NCBI RefSeq assembly: GCF_002575655.3
Contig: NC_053037.3
Span: 249,831,135-249,895,134 of the forward strand
DNA length: 64,000 nucleotides
From: Aegilops tauschii subsp. strangulata
Taxonomy: Eukaryota > Streptophyta > Magnoliopsida > Poales > Poaceae
Reading direction: 5' to 3'
The position numbers and the translations under genes are program-made. The notes beneath the pieces were generated by a model. It saw nothing but the letters and a program-made list of their open reading frames with translations. It was not told the DNA's origin and ran no database searches. Positions 10,600-20,960 of the stretch are shown here, one piece after another. The first letter of the stretch is position 1. Each line of letters opens with the position of its first letter.

Positions 10600-11770
10600 A
10601 ATATGATCCTGCAGACTACTAGAAGTGGTGGGATGGTGGTGTGTCACAAAACCTTCAAGCGAATCTCAAATTCTTACCAGTTCTTACCCAGCAGCAGGTG
10701 GTGATCGGCAACCGTTGTAGTCAAAAACTCTCAAAGCTTGGATATAGCGATTACCAAGGAGAGTCAAACGCACGATGTAGACTTATGTGGAGCTGGGAAG
10801 GCTTATAATATGGTAGCAAAATGGTAAGCAATAATCAATTCAGAGATGCAAAGTTGAATAAACGCTCAACGACGGTACTGTGCTGGTCCTAGGCTAGACC
10901 GTGCTAGAGACGCGAGCCTAGAACACTAACAAAATCACGGCGCTGCACGTAAACAAGGGAAAAGCACACTCAGGAATTTTTTTTTTCGCTCTTTTTTTTT
11001 TTGCGCTCTTTTTTTATTTTTTTTTTGCGCTCCTCCTTTTTTTTTTTTTTTTTTGCGAAAAAATCACTATAATGGCGAGTGTCTCAAAACTCTTCCCAGG
11101 TCAAACTGACAGGATGGGCGCAAAATTTTTTGACTATTTTTTTTTCGGAAATCAGGGCAGCGACGACGAAAAAGTGCGACAAAAAAATCACTATGATGGC
11201 GAGTGTCTCAAAACACTACCCGGGGCCTAAAAATAGGATAGGGAAAAAATATTTTGGGTTGCCGAAATTTTGGCCTAAAAACTGCCCGGGGGTCTCCAGA
11301 CTTTTTTTTTTTTTTTTTTTTTTCCGAGACCTACTCAGGCAAGGAAACACGAAACGGAAAATATATGGATCTCTAAAACAAACCGACTATGAAAAGAACT
11401 CGGATTGGTGGTGGATATATGACGGTAGTATATGGCAGCGGTGGTGGTATATGGATACGGATTCAAAGCGGTGGCGGATAAGCAATGGTGGTAGATGGCA
11501 AGGCGATGATGATGGTGCGGCGGCGGCGTGACAACTTATGACCAGAACTCGAAACTCTAAAAGACTAGACTCTAAGACCAGCAACTTGACACGACGATGC
11601 AACCGCAAATTCAACAAAGCAAAAACCCTAAAAAGATTATGCAAAGGCTCAGATTGGTTCGGATATGATGAACTAACCCTAATTTTTTTTTTGTGGCTTT
11701 TTCGTGGACTGTAGGTATGAAGAACAGACTCGATCTAAACTACGAAAAACTGTAAAATCTCACCGAGCAA
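10600..11770 (-). other. 5' leader of CRM copy A, with oligo(T)/(A) tracts and a duplicated 27-bp motif
   Basis: The leader between primer site and gag. Around 10978-11056 the minus strand has GAGCGC units separated by runs of A. A CACTATRATGGCGAGTGTCTC motif occurs at about 11065 and again at 11190, 125 bp apart. Copy C has the same arrangement (60430-60630); copy B has another sequence at this place. No open frame is meaningful here. Confidence 0.6.
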
Positions 11771-11771
11771 C

Positions 11772-11788
11772 CTGGAAATCTGATACCA
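11772..11788 (-). other. Primer-binding site of CRM copy A
   Basis: Two bases inside the 5' LTR the minus strand reads TGGTATCAGATTTCCAG. Its first ten bases complement the 3' end of initiator tRNA-Met, the usual primer for this clade. Copies B and C are identical at this site. Confidence 0.75.
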
Positions 11789-11790
11789 CT

Positions 11791-12708
11791 TGATAGAGGC
11801 AAAGGTGTCCCGTCTTTCGATGAGATGATGAATATCGCTTTGATGGAAGTCGACTTTGACGATCCGACTACGAACGTGCGAGGACGTCGCGCCTTAGCAA
11901 TCGCTAAACCAACTCCGAGAGGTTATCGACCATGCCGGAGCACGATCAACCTGACCACGAGGGTCTGTTTCCTGCGAGCAAACGAAGAACAGGCAAGAAA
12001 CTGAGATTGCAATCTGGATATTGCGAATATAAGATGAAAGCTTTATTGATCAAGGTGGGGTTCTGTGACGCCTTTGTCTGGTCGCTGAACACAAACGAAG
12101 TACGCGAAGTTGCAGCTATGGCGAACTTTTAATCTAAACAAAACCCAAAGTCTAAACGACGCCCTAAGGGCTGTATATATGGAGGAAGAGGGGGGGAATT
12201 TCGTGGCCCTTGAGGAAGGGGTCCGAAACCAACCCTATCTCTTGTTTCCCCACACATACGGACTCTAAAAACAGCCTATACTTATGTATTTCGAAATTAC
12301 ATGGGCCTGGCCCAATAATAAGGTGACGCAGCACCTAGAATAGCCTCTGGACGAAAGTTATGAAGTAGCATCTTGTATATTTCGTCCAAGGCTTCATGCA
12401 CGCATTATGGTGGCTTCAACGTCCTGAAATCATCACTTGTAACTCCGTTCTTGTTCCCCATGCGCATGCCATCATCTCCATGCTTGTTCTTGCTCCAATG
12501 TTCATCCTTCTCAAAGCTAGGCCCTTCATTTGTAAGCAAAACAAATGTATCCAATTTAGGCAGCATCATATTCTCATGAACATTAGAATCATTAGCAAGA
12601 AACGAAAGTACCTGGTTATTTAATTGGCGTGCGCGAGCTCTAGTAATTGGTCCAGTATGTATAGCAGCAGGGACTGTGGGTGTAATAATTGTATTGATGT
12701 CCTCATCA
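11791..12708 (-). repeat. 5' LTR of CRM copy A
   Basis: The LTR is 918 bp, starting TGATGAGGACATC and ending CCTCTATCA on the minus strand (imperfect inverted ends TGATGAGG/CCTCTATCA). It includes the frame for the polyprotein tail (12708-12405) with GPITRARARQL, ending at TAA. A TATATATA box lies in minus orientation near 12172-12179. A polyadenylation-type AATAAA lies near 12041-12046; it is read from the minus strand. Confidence 0.88.
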
Positions 12709-12838
12709 CATGCTGTGCGCGTATGTGCATGAGTTGGATCGGATGGAGTTAGTGCATTGGCTTGTGTACATGCGTGGCTGCATGCGTCCTGTACATGCGT
12801 GGCTTGTTGCGTGGCTATCAATAATTCAATATAAACTA
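12709..12838. other. Host sequence right of CRM copy A
   Basis: It begins with the second CATGC of the target duplication. It is rich in TGCATG and ACATGCGTGGCT motifs (the latter twice, near 12763 and 12795), like the host DNA left of 8860. No gene is visible. Confidence 0.4.
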
Positions 12839-12999
12839 CTCCCTCCGTTCCTAAATATAAGTCTTTCTTGCCATTTCAAATAGACTACAACATACAGATG
12901 TATGTAGACATATTTTAGAGTGTAGATTCACTCATTTTGTTTTGTATGTAGTCCCTTATTGAAATCTCTAAAAAGACTTATATTTGGGAACGGAGGGAG
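12839..12999. mobile_element. Stowaway/Mariner-type MITE (161 bp)
   Basis: The terminal inverted repeats begin CTCCCTCCGTTCCTAAATAT and end with the complement, GAACGGAGGGAG. TA flanks both ends (12837-12838 and 13000-13001). It has no coding capacity. Confidence 0.88.
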
Positions 13000-14169
13000 T
13001 ATAAAACATCTTGAACTTAGCATCCTGATGTACCGTTTCTAGTGGTTGGCGAAAGGTTCATGTTCTTTCATTTGTTTATAGGTGGGCAGGCGGCAAAAAA
13101 GGGGAAAACGCGCAAGGTTCCTTGCAGACGCTCCACCGCGATGTTCCTTGCTCCTTCTCGGTCGTCGGGAATCTATGCTCTTCAACTCTTTTCTTTTACG
13201 TGAGCTTTGCTCATCCTTTTCCCAACACGCGAGACATCTAGCATCAAGGTGCACGTGTCATGCAAGAAAATGGAGATAATCAGATAAGCAGTGCGTAAGT
13301 GAGTCGTGCACTTCGATGGCTCCTACGCAATATTTTTTCTCCTCGATGGCACGTGAATAGTGCACATACTCAACGACGGAGCACGGGATGGTAGCAATGA
13401 CATAGTCAGCCCCTTTTTGGAGAGAGTACGTACTAAATAACTTTGATGTGTCCCGTCAACTCGCAGAACGACGAGAAGCTTGATTACGCCTTCTCCCTCG
13501 CCAACGCGTGCGCGGTGGCTCGCAGCACGAGGAGAAACTTTTGCTTACAAGCGGTGGACGTGCAGCAGTTCATTTGGTGTCAGATTGCCAGAAGTACTAC
13601 TGTAGAACCATCGACTTTCGGAAGAGGCGAAGAGCCAAGCGCAAGGTCACCTACTAACCTTAGGCTAGGCGTAGTGGGAGTAACATAAGTAGGGGTACCT
13701 CCTTTTTTTATTCTAGAAACAACCACACGCGAATATTGAGGTGCTGGTTACGTAGAACAAATTTCCTGGAGTCCGTGCTCAGCCCTCCTCTATCTCTCTT
13801 CTCAGCCAGCCAACGGACGCGCGGAGCCCATCGTCTGTTTGCTCACATGCGGTCCCACATGTCAGTGAAAACGCAAGAGGACCCACTAAACCTGCACATC
13901 TTTCACCTCGACGTGTTGGTGATGAAAAACAAATCCAATAAAGATCTTCAGTGGCCGCTTTTGGAGTTACTCAAGAGTAGTAAGATTCTATTTACAGTTT
14001 AACCCAAGATGCACATCACGTGGCTTCAACTACCACTCTATTTTCTTGCATGACACGACCTGGATGCTGGATGTCCCACGTGTCAGCAAAAGGAGGAAGA
14101 ACCCGACCAAATCTTCGGTTGTGCTCTCGGATTAGACTAGTTGTGCTAACTTAAAAATTTTATTGTGTA
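13000..14169. other. Intergenic host sequence
   Basis: No frame here resembles a protein I know. GAGGTGCTGGTTACGTA occurs at 13738 and again near 14935. ATGTCAGTGAAAACGCAAGAGG (near 13858) is loosely repeated as GTGTCAGCAAAAGGAGG (near 14080). These suggest old local duplications. The stretch may belong to the extended upstream region of a decayed gene. Confidence 0.35.
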
Positions 14170-14293
14170 CTCCCTCTGTTCCAAAATACTTGACTTCCAT
14201 TTGTCCAACAATGGATGTACCTATATACTAAAACATGTCTAGATACATCTATATTTTGACAAATAGAAGGCATGTATTGTGGAACGGAGGGAG
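14170..14293. mobile_element. Stowaway/Mariner-type MITE (124 bp)
   Basis: The ends read CTCCCTCTGTTCC and GGAACGGAGGGAG, with TA outside both (14168-14169 and 14294-14295). It is a second, shorter family member than 12839-12999. Confidence 0.85.
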
Positions 14294-14341
14294 TAGAATG
14301 GATGCAAGTTTTGGTATTGGGAAGAAGAGTACATCGATATA

Positions 14342-14761
14342 TTGATAGAGTGCAATTTAGTAGATGTTCTAGCACTTTTAGCTAGCATAGAGGCTAGAGA
14401 TGAGACTAGTGCACTTGTTGATACTCCTACTAGAATAGAGGCTAGACATGAGACTAGATGCGAGGAAGCAACGTCTACTTCTTTACACTTGAAGAAGAAA
14501 GAAGCACGCAAGATCGAGCCTCCGTAGATCAACAATGAATGCATCGAGAAGGCACTAATCCAACTTACAGGAGTAGTAAAATGTATTCTTGTGGTTCTTG
14601 TTTTCTTTGGTCTTGCTTTTCTAGTCAAAATTATCGTTGGAGTTCGTGCAAAACGGAGGTCCGTTTGGGGTCGTGCGTTGGAGTTGGCCTTACAAGTGGG
14701 ACCGCAGTTGAGGAAACCGACTATCGGCAAACCCCCACCTCACCCGCCGCGCGATGGCTGA
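14342..14761 (+). pseudogene. Possible decayed gene encoding a membrane-spanning peptide
   Basis: One frame runs from about 14342 to a TGA at 14759-14761 with a single internal TAG at 14525-14527. The first part has a short repeat (SIEARDETS and RIEARHETR), matching a 22-bp DNA repeat at about 14388 and 14433. After the TAG comes a hydrophobic helix (CILVVLVFFGLAFLVKIIVG), followed by basic residues and a proline-rich end, which would fit one transmembrane segment. There is no ATG in good context, and I recognise no family. It may be a fragment of a former gene or chance; confidence is low. Confidence 0.25.
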
Positions 14762-15287
14762 AGTTAGAGAAACGACGAGGTTGAAGAGATTGCTCTAGCA
14801 CAAACTCCAAGAAATATGGTGTCAGATGGATGTCGTGGTGGTGGCGTGTGTCGTACTCCTGGACGTGAATGCTTGTTCTGGCCCATGCCACCCTACTACT
14901 CCTACTACTTATATAGTACTAGTATCGAGGATTCGAGGTGCTGGTTACGTACAGCGAACACATTAATATATGGCTACAGTTAAAACACCCGCCCGACGCG
15001 CGAAGCATGTGAAGCTAGTACAAATAGTGTACTACTATTGTTGATTGGCCGCATCCGATAACCTTTTGCAATGCACGTATAATTATGTAATCCGAAAATA
15101 TTTTTTTGCCTCGTCGCACCACTCACTCAGAGAAGCGACTCGAAAGCCATTCATAAATTTAGTAAGTTTATCACAGGCATATCATTTGATTACATACAAC
15201 AGGTCATCAACCCACATCGACAACGAGGATACATTATAAATACTAAAGTTTTCATCACACAACAAATAACAAGCAATGAAATGAACT
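14762..15287. other. Intergenic sequence 3' of the DUF295 gene
   Basis: Likely includes the 3' UTR of the minus-strand DUF295 gene just right of here. No other gene is visible. It contains a second copy of GAGGTGCTGGTTACGTA near 14935. Confidence 0.35.
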
Positions 15288-16700
15288 TCAACTCAACCAG
15301 TCCTCGGCGTTGGAAACGCTTGCTTTGAACCACAAGTGATTCTCTGGGACGGGCCATCTATTGTTGATCTCGAAACCAACGCAGGACTGATCGTCCAGGC
15401 TGAAGCGGCCTACTATATCAGTACCAGGGTAGGGAACCACCCAAATGTCCGAGGTATAGACACAGTTGCTTCTCATAAATGGTACTAGTAACGTTGTGTC
15501 AACAGCAGTTGGATCGCCTTTCACCATCATCGGATAGTTTTGTCCAAGGAAGAGCGAGTTTTCTCCAAGACTGTCAATTCTGTACGAGGGAGAAGGTGTT
15601 GGCGCTAGCACACTAGTATCCATCCCGAATACCATGCAACGGGTGTTGGAATAGGTCCGGAGAGTGCGACCATGGGAGACAACATGTGCTCCCTCAGTAG
15701 TAACAAACTCAGTGCGCTGTATACAGACAAGAAGAGGTGATCCATCAAAATTAGTTGCCAGGCGCCACTGAGTATATACGTTCTGCTCGTCCTCATGCTC
15801 GTGATCATCACCATCGTCATCTCCCCCTTGGTTATAAATTTTTTCAAGTATAGGTGGTGGAATGTTCATAGGACCTTGGAAACACAAGAAGAAGGTTAAT
15901 TAGTAAAGGGAAACTTGCTAACCCGGATGCATGTGGATGAAACAATTATAATTACGGTGGAAGACAAACGTACCGAAACTACGAGGATCCCATGCAAAAA
16001 CAGTGCCATGAGCGGTGGAAGCAAACACAAGACCCTCGTATTGAATTGCATCACAGTACACATCCGTGTATAGAAACTGATTTTTGAGCAATATCCATCG
16101 AGTCGAACCACAAAGGACGGCAACAAGCTTGTCGAAGATAGCAACAACTTCATAGTTCTTATAATTCCAAGAGCGGTTGGGAACTCGACAAATTGCTATC
16201 TTCCATAGAAGACAGTCACCATGATCGTATTTGAACGTGCGTAGAATACCGGTGTGCTCAACCTCTGGGCAGTCTACTGAGATTTTTCGAAGTGGAACCC
16301 GGTGACGAGTGTACACATTCACAAGTTCCCACTCGCAGTTGTACCCAATATAAACAACCCAATATCCATTTGCGCCTGCCCAATCCTTGCCCTCAAGCGA
16401 TGGCATCTTAACATCATACGTATCATTATCAAGCGGCATCAACTTGCACAAGGCGAGGCCTCCGTCGTCCCCGCGCCAGTAGTCATCAGGGTCATGGCGA
16501 AGAAGATAGGGGAGATCAAACTGCTCCTTGACCCTTGGATTCCTTGTAATGATGTTATTAGTTGAGTCGAGAATGGTCTTGAACGAACCTGCCATGCTAG
16601 CCGAGGTGATGACGTTGCACCGATCAATGAGTTCCTCCACCACGTCATCTTTCAGATCGGGGCAAGAATAACAGGGTCGTTTCCGGCCTGTTCCCTCCAT
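15288..16700 (-). CDS. DUF295/KIB1-4 beta-propeller protein, two exons
   Basis: Exon 1 runs from the ATG at 16700 (MEGTGRKRPCY) to 15974 and exon 2 from 15874 to 15288. The 99-bp intron has donor GTACGT and acceptor TTTCCAAG, and a split glycine codon rejoins the frame. The product is 437 residues. The N-terminus has a degenerate F-box-like helix region (DVVEELIDRCNVITSASMAG). The rest has DUF295 hallmarks: LMPLDNDTYDVKMPSLEGKD, IQYEGLVFASTAHGTVFAWD, and near the C-terminus YRIDSLGENSLFLGQNYPM followed by NCVYTSD. Proteins of this family are F-box-associated or organelle-linked, and their substrates are mostly unknown. An alternative in-frame start exists upstream, but the leader it would add is atypical. 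The gene appears intact and is the best host gene in the window. Confidence 0.85.
15875..15973 (-). other. Intron of the DUF295 gene (99 bp)
   Basis: GT...AG intron (GTACGTTTGTC ... CTTCTTGTGTTTCCAAG). Its removal joins SFG to PMNIPPP in frame. Inferred from sequence only, without transcript support. Confidence 0.8.
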
Positions 16701-17569
16701 GGAGAAGACGATCAAACAATGGCAGAAGGAAGGGTGAAGGGCTGAAGGAAAATGGAGGAGCGAGAGGAAGAGCGTGCGACAGCAGTTCCAAATCGAGAGG
16801 GAAAGGCGAACAGTCGGTGGACGGTTGCCAGTTTGCCACGGTACACGAAGAGGCACCCCGGCCTACATGTCCGTTCAGAAAATACTAGTAGAAAAGGACT
16901 CGCCGTCGTCTCACTGATATGTTGGAACAGGACCACATGTCAACGAAACATGGTGTGTAATTTCTCGCGCAAAATGCGATCTGGCCGCGTTGGCCCGAGG
17001 TGCCGCATTAGTTTTTTTTTGAAAGTTTGCCGCATTAGTTATCGACCTTTATTTTTTTAACATGCAATCTAAATGGATAGCTCCTGTGGTCATCACACGT
17101 GAGCGGATATAGTGATGGTTGATTCGCCCGAGCAACTTATTACTGTGGGAATATGGGAGTACCAGTGGATTCAAGGAACAGAGAAATGATGGTTGCTTTG
17201 TCCGAGCAACTTACTGTGGCGAAGGTGGGGCTTTGTGATTTGACTGCTCACTAGTCATTACTACTGCGGCGCAACGACCGGGGTGAATCTTTCCCTGAAG
17301 TTGTGTTGTGCACTCAATGTTGCTGCATGGCAGGTGGAGCCGGATGAAGGATGTCCAACATGTCGGCGAAACGAAGTTGAATTATTTCTGGCATTGCTAT
17401 CAATCCTTCAGGATTTGTTTATATGTATGAATAATTTTAATGAAATTGTACTGTGATGCTATGAAGGTTTCAACTTTGGTTCCCGCAGGAAAAAAAGGTT
17501 TCAACTTAGGATTCATGTGTCTTGCCTCGAGATTATCTTGTTACAACATTCCATCAAATACAAATGAAA
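16701..17569. other. Upstream region of the DUF295 gene, with a direct repeat
   Basis: This should hold the promoter and 5' UTR of the minus-strand gene; I see no clear TATA box. Two related blocks lie about 75 bp apart: GATGGTTGATTCGCCCGAGC (17113) and GATGGTTGCTTTGTCCGAGC (17187), each followed by AACTTA and ACTGTGG. The rest is unremarkable. Confidence 0.4.
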
Positions 17570-18245
17570 CTACCATGGCTAATGCATCTCAATGGTTCGC
17601 AGATCAGCGCCAATATTCACATCACAACTGAAGACAAAGTTGTGAGAAGGTGTACAAATAAAGAAAAAATATATAATTGATCGATGTTGTTCGTAGGCAT
17701 GGCTCCATTTCCTTGGCACAGTGTTCATTGCTTGGCAGCTAGTTTCACCCAGCTCTGTAGCCAAAAAAGAGGTGTATGAAGGACACCACAATCTGATCAT
17801 TTTGTGCAGCTCGACTAAAATCGAGCGGACCATCCCTGTTTGCAAAGATATCCAGTCAGTGTGATTACAATAATAGTGGAACTAGATGATGAAACATAAC
17901 AAACATAAATAGAAGCCGATCACCTCTACGATCTCTCTTTAGGACTAACTTCTTGTTGGAGAAGATTAGGCACGGAGTTGGATGAGGAGGATAGCAAAAC
18001 CAATCTCCCTTTCCGCAGTCCCACAGAAAATGTAAAAACGTTGCCCGTGTGACATTTTGGCGGAACTGCACAAAACACTCTTTAGAAAAAAAAGTGATTT
18101 GTGCAGTTCACCAAAAGGTCGCAATAGCAACGAGGTGAAAATGGGTAGCCCTGTTTGCAAAAGGAGGTCGAAAGGAAACAATTACTGCCCAATAACACGA
18201 GTTGAAGACACATACGCCGACAAAAAAGAAGCATGTTCCATGTAA
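17570..18245 (-). other. Two exon-like gene-remnant copies, related to 5300-5990
   Basis: On the minus strand, TTTGCAAACAGG followed by a piece ending GAGCTGCACAAAATGA occurs near 17850-17800. A related piece (TTTTGCAAACAGGGCTACC, then GGTGAACTGCACAAATCA) occurs near 18160-18090. A third relative is at about 5610. Each looks like an intron 3' end plus a short exon. The segment 17580-17690 also matches 5320-5400. I infer decayed duplicates of one gene tail; no intact product. Confidence 0.4.
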
Positions 18246-18262
18246 TAAGGGAAAGATAGCAC

Positions 18263-18637
18263 ATGGTGGTTTATCAAAAATGGTTTGAGGACGAGATTGC
18301 AAGATGGAAAGTACGCCGGCCGAGATACGATTTAAGCAAACAACTAAAGAAGATCCACATGCAGCAACGTGGGAAGATGGGCAGTGGAGCAAGGCCGGAG
18401 GAAGCTGTACCTGAGGGTCGTTGGGATGTTACTAGGAGGGCGCCGGCGGCCGGGATCTGCCCATACTGCGGCAGTGAGCAAGTGGCGAAGGCCCTACCGC
18501 GCCGGAGCTTGGTTAGAGAGAACGGCGGGTACCGCAGATCGGGACATGCTGCCTCAACGCCGTCGAACGGAGAGACGATGCACATCCTCCCTTTCCGCCG
18601 GTGGACGGGATGCGGCCGGATCACTGACCAATGCTGA
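18263..18637 (+). CDS. Small zinc-ribbon-like protein, C-terminally degraded
   Basis: The 124-residue frame starts MVVYQKWFEDEIARWKVRRP, continues with a basic YDLSKQLKKI helix, and has PAAGICPYCGS with a CxxC pair at about residue 69. I recall similar short grass proteins with this N-terminus and a zinc ribbon containing a second CxxC. Here the second half (after VAKALPRRS) does not keep that pattern, and no second CxxC is present until isolated cysteines at the end. A frameshift in the C-terminal half is likely. Function unknown; it may be a pseudogene. Confidence 0.45.
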   Translation: MVVYQKWFEDEIARWKVRRPRYDLSKQLKKIHMQQRGKMGSGARPEEAVPEGRWDVTRRAPAAGICPYCGSEQVAKALPRRSLVRENGGYRRSGHAASTPSNGETMHILPFRRWTGCGRITDQC

Positions 18638-18639
18638 GA

Positions 18640-20723
18640 GAGAGAGGCCACGACCGCCTTGTGTGAGATGGTGTGACGAGAGACAAACCCATTTTTCCAT
18701 TTTCCCCACGGCAATCGTTTTATATTCTGTACGTGCCATTGAGGAATATATAACTTTATTTAATGCTAACGCGTCAAGTCGAACTTTGTTCCGTCTAGGC
18801 GTGGTACCCGACCCTCCTTCGAGTAAACAACCGCTACACGCGTCAAATATCACGTGGGCTGCCTTTTCGTACAGAAACGAACTCCACCGTGTACCCGCGC
18901 GGGTGTGGCCGGGAACGAGACGTGAGTACGTGCGTCATGCGTGCACTTCTTCTTTAGGTGCAGGTACGTACGTGGGTGGGTGTGAGAGAGATGGTTTGTG
19001 TGAAACAGAGGCAATGTGTTGATGATATCTCAAACAGAAAAACGTAACATATGCAATGTGTGTGAAACGGAGTCATGGACGTGAGATATCAATAGAATTG
19101 AAAACAGGGATGAAGTGTGTCGCTGCGCGATCGATAAAGAGTGCCATCGAATTTGAGTTTGCCCACGTCAAAGATACAGGGCGGCTGGCCTACTGGAATT
19201 TGAGAGGGCAGAGGTGCAGTTTTTCTCCGTGGCATGGATTACCTACCTACAACGTTCGACTATCGGTGTGTGTGTGGGGGGGGGGGGGGGAGGGGGCAGA
19301 GACCGATCGACTAGTATATGTGTGGGGAAGGAGAGAGACCTAGCTATGTATTGAGGGAGATCGATCGACATCCATGGATATGTGTAGCAGAGGAATAAGG
19401 TTGGGAAAAAGACAAAGGTAGAGCGTCGGAGGGTTGGTGGTGGAGTGGCGTCTCACAAATGGTGGGAGAGGCCTGCTAGACAAACGGAGGGTATGAGTGC
19501 AATATGAATAAGAGAGGGCGGGGGATGTCTGTCTATGCACGTGCGTGTGAGAGACGGGTCGGGAGGTATTCAAGGATGATGAGGGGAGAAGATATGGTTG
19601 TGCTAAGCATACGTAACTACATAGGAAGATCAACCGTCGTGTGTCCGAGGAAGGGAGAGACATAACTAGCGAGGTAAGTGTATCAGTGCTTGGTGAAAAC
19701 GAATTATAGTCGACCTGGCTATATGTAGGGAGATTAGTTCATATACACGCCTGCATGTGTTAGAAGCAAATAAGGTCCAGAGAGATAGACAGGGGGAGAG
19801 GGTACGGCTAGGAGGCGGTGCGAGAGGTCTACCATGTCGAGGGGGGTGGAGTGTGCGAGTATGTGATCAATGAAAAGAGGGGCGGGAGTGTGCACTTGTG
19901 TGGAATCGTATTGGACATAGGGGGGCATGGACGGTGAGGAGAGAAGAGGGGAAGTATATATGTGTTTGTTGTAGGCACACTTGGCTAGAGAGGTATATTG
20001 ACCGGTGTGTGCCGAAAAGAAGGAGCCGGGGGCCTACACACACCGCGGGTGGACGACCTAAAGAGAAATAATGAACGTGCGTGATGGAGGGGACGCTAAG
20101 GGTGGGTGAGAGGGGGGCGGGCGTGTGCATGCACGATAGAAAGTTAGCGCTAGCTAGCTACAAATAGAAGAGGATCGTGAAGGTGTAAAAGACGAACAAA
20201 GATCATAATTCATTATAAAAAAGTGGATACGGATACTTGAAGAAGATATCATAATGTAGAACATTGATTATAATTTGGGCTAATGTGTGGCTTTTGCAAC
20301 TCAGGTCTAAATACTTGTCATAATGTAGGGGGGGGGGCACTATACTTTGTGTGATAAACACGGTGTATGTATGGAACATGGTTTAGATTATGAATATATA
20401 GTTAGTACATCAAATGTACTATTATTTGGAATCAACATCAAGTGTATTCAAAAAATAGAATTCAAGTTCATGTAGTACACATAGTCCATATCTATCTCTA
20501 TAGTAATCATGTGGTGTGTTATTAAGGTAATACACGAATGATGGTTGAAGTTGGCAACAATCATGATTGTAGATTCTTATTGAAATAGAGAAATGAATTC
20601 AAATTTAGTTCGAATTGTGGCGGTAGTATAGACATTTGGAATGCACTAAAATGTTGGTATGAGTAGGTTACATGCATTATACAGCAAGCGAAAAAATTTA
20701 ATCGGACATAACATGGATTCATA
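18640..20723. other. Gene-free stretch: purine-rich block (19260-20130) then AT-rich block
   Basis: From about 19260 the plus strand is strongly G/A-rich, with a G run at 19274-19290 after (GT)n and repeated GAGAGA and GGGGAG words spaced irregularly. Apparent minus-strand frames are low-complexity. From 20160 to 20720 the sequence turns AT-rich, with TCATAATGTAG twice (20248 and 20317) and a second G run near 20326. I see no gene or terminal repeats. Confidence 0.4.
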
Positions 20724-20960
20724 CTCCCTCCTTCCATCTATATAGGGCGTAATGAGATTTTTAAGACCGCCTTTGACTATTGACAAGATTAATAGTACAT
20801 GACATGCACAATGTGAAAATTATATCATTGAAAGAACCTTTCACAGATGAATTTAACGGTGTGCTTTGTGTAAGTTGCATGTCATATATTATCGCTCTAA
20901 TATTTGGTCAAAGTTAGCATCGAAAAACGCATTAGGCCCTATATAGATGGAAGGAGGGAG
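20724..20960. mobile_element. Stowaway/Mariner-type MITE (237 bp)
   Basis: The inverted ends are CTCCCTCCTTCCATCTATAT and the complement ATATAGATGGAAGGAGGGAG, with TA immediately outside both. The TIRs are longer and different from those of the two MITEs near 13 and 14 kb, so this is another subfamily. Non-coding. Confidence 0.88.

Larger units (their letters stand above)
8860..12708 (-). mobile_element. CRM-clade gypsy retrotransposon (copy A), internally deleted, with both LTRs
   Basis: The minus-strand order is 5' LTR (12708-11791), primer site, leader, gag start (10573) and gag to 9752, then directly the 3' LTR (9751-8860). CATGC flanks both ends (8855-8859 and 12709-12713), so this is a genuine insertion. 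Protease, RT, RNase H and integrase are gone. The 3' LTR also lacks its first 26 bases while the 5' LTR is whole, so the deletion came after integration. By eye the LTRs differ at only two sites over 892 bp, so insertion was recent. CRM assignment rests on the TGATGAGGACATC start, gag and RT motifs shared with copies B and C, and polyprotein coding inside the LTR. Confidence 0.85.

Noticed and set aside
19340..20130. Minus-strand frames of 64-107 residues in the purine-rich block.
   Set aside because: Composition-driven (Pro/Leu/Ser-rich) with no domain or repeat of protein character.
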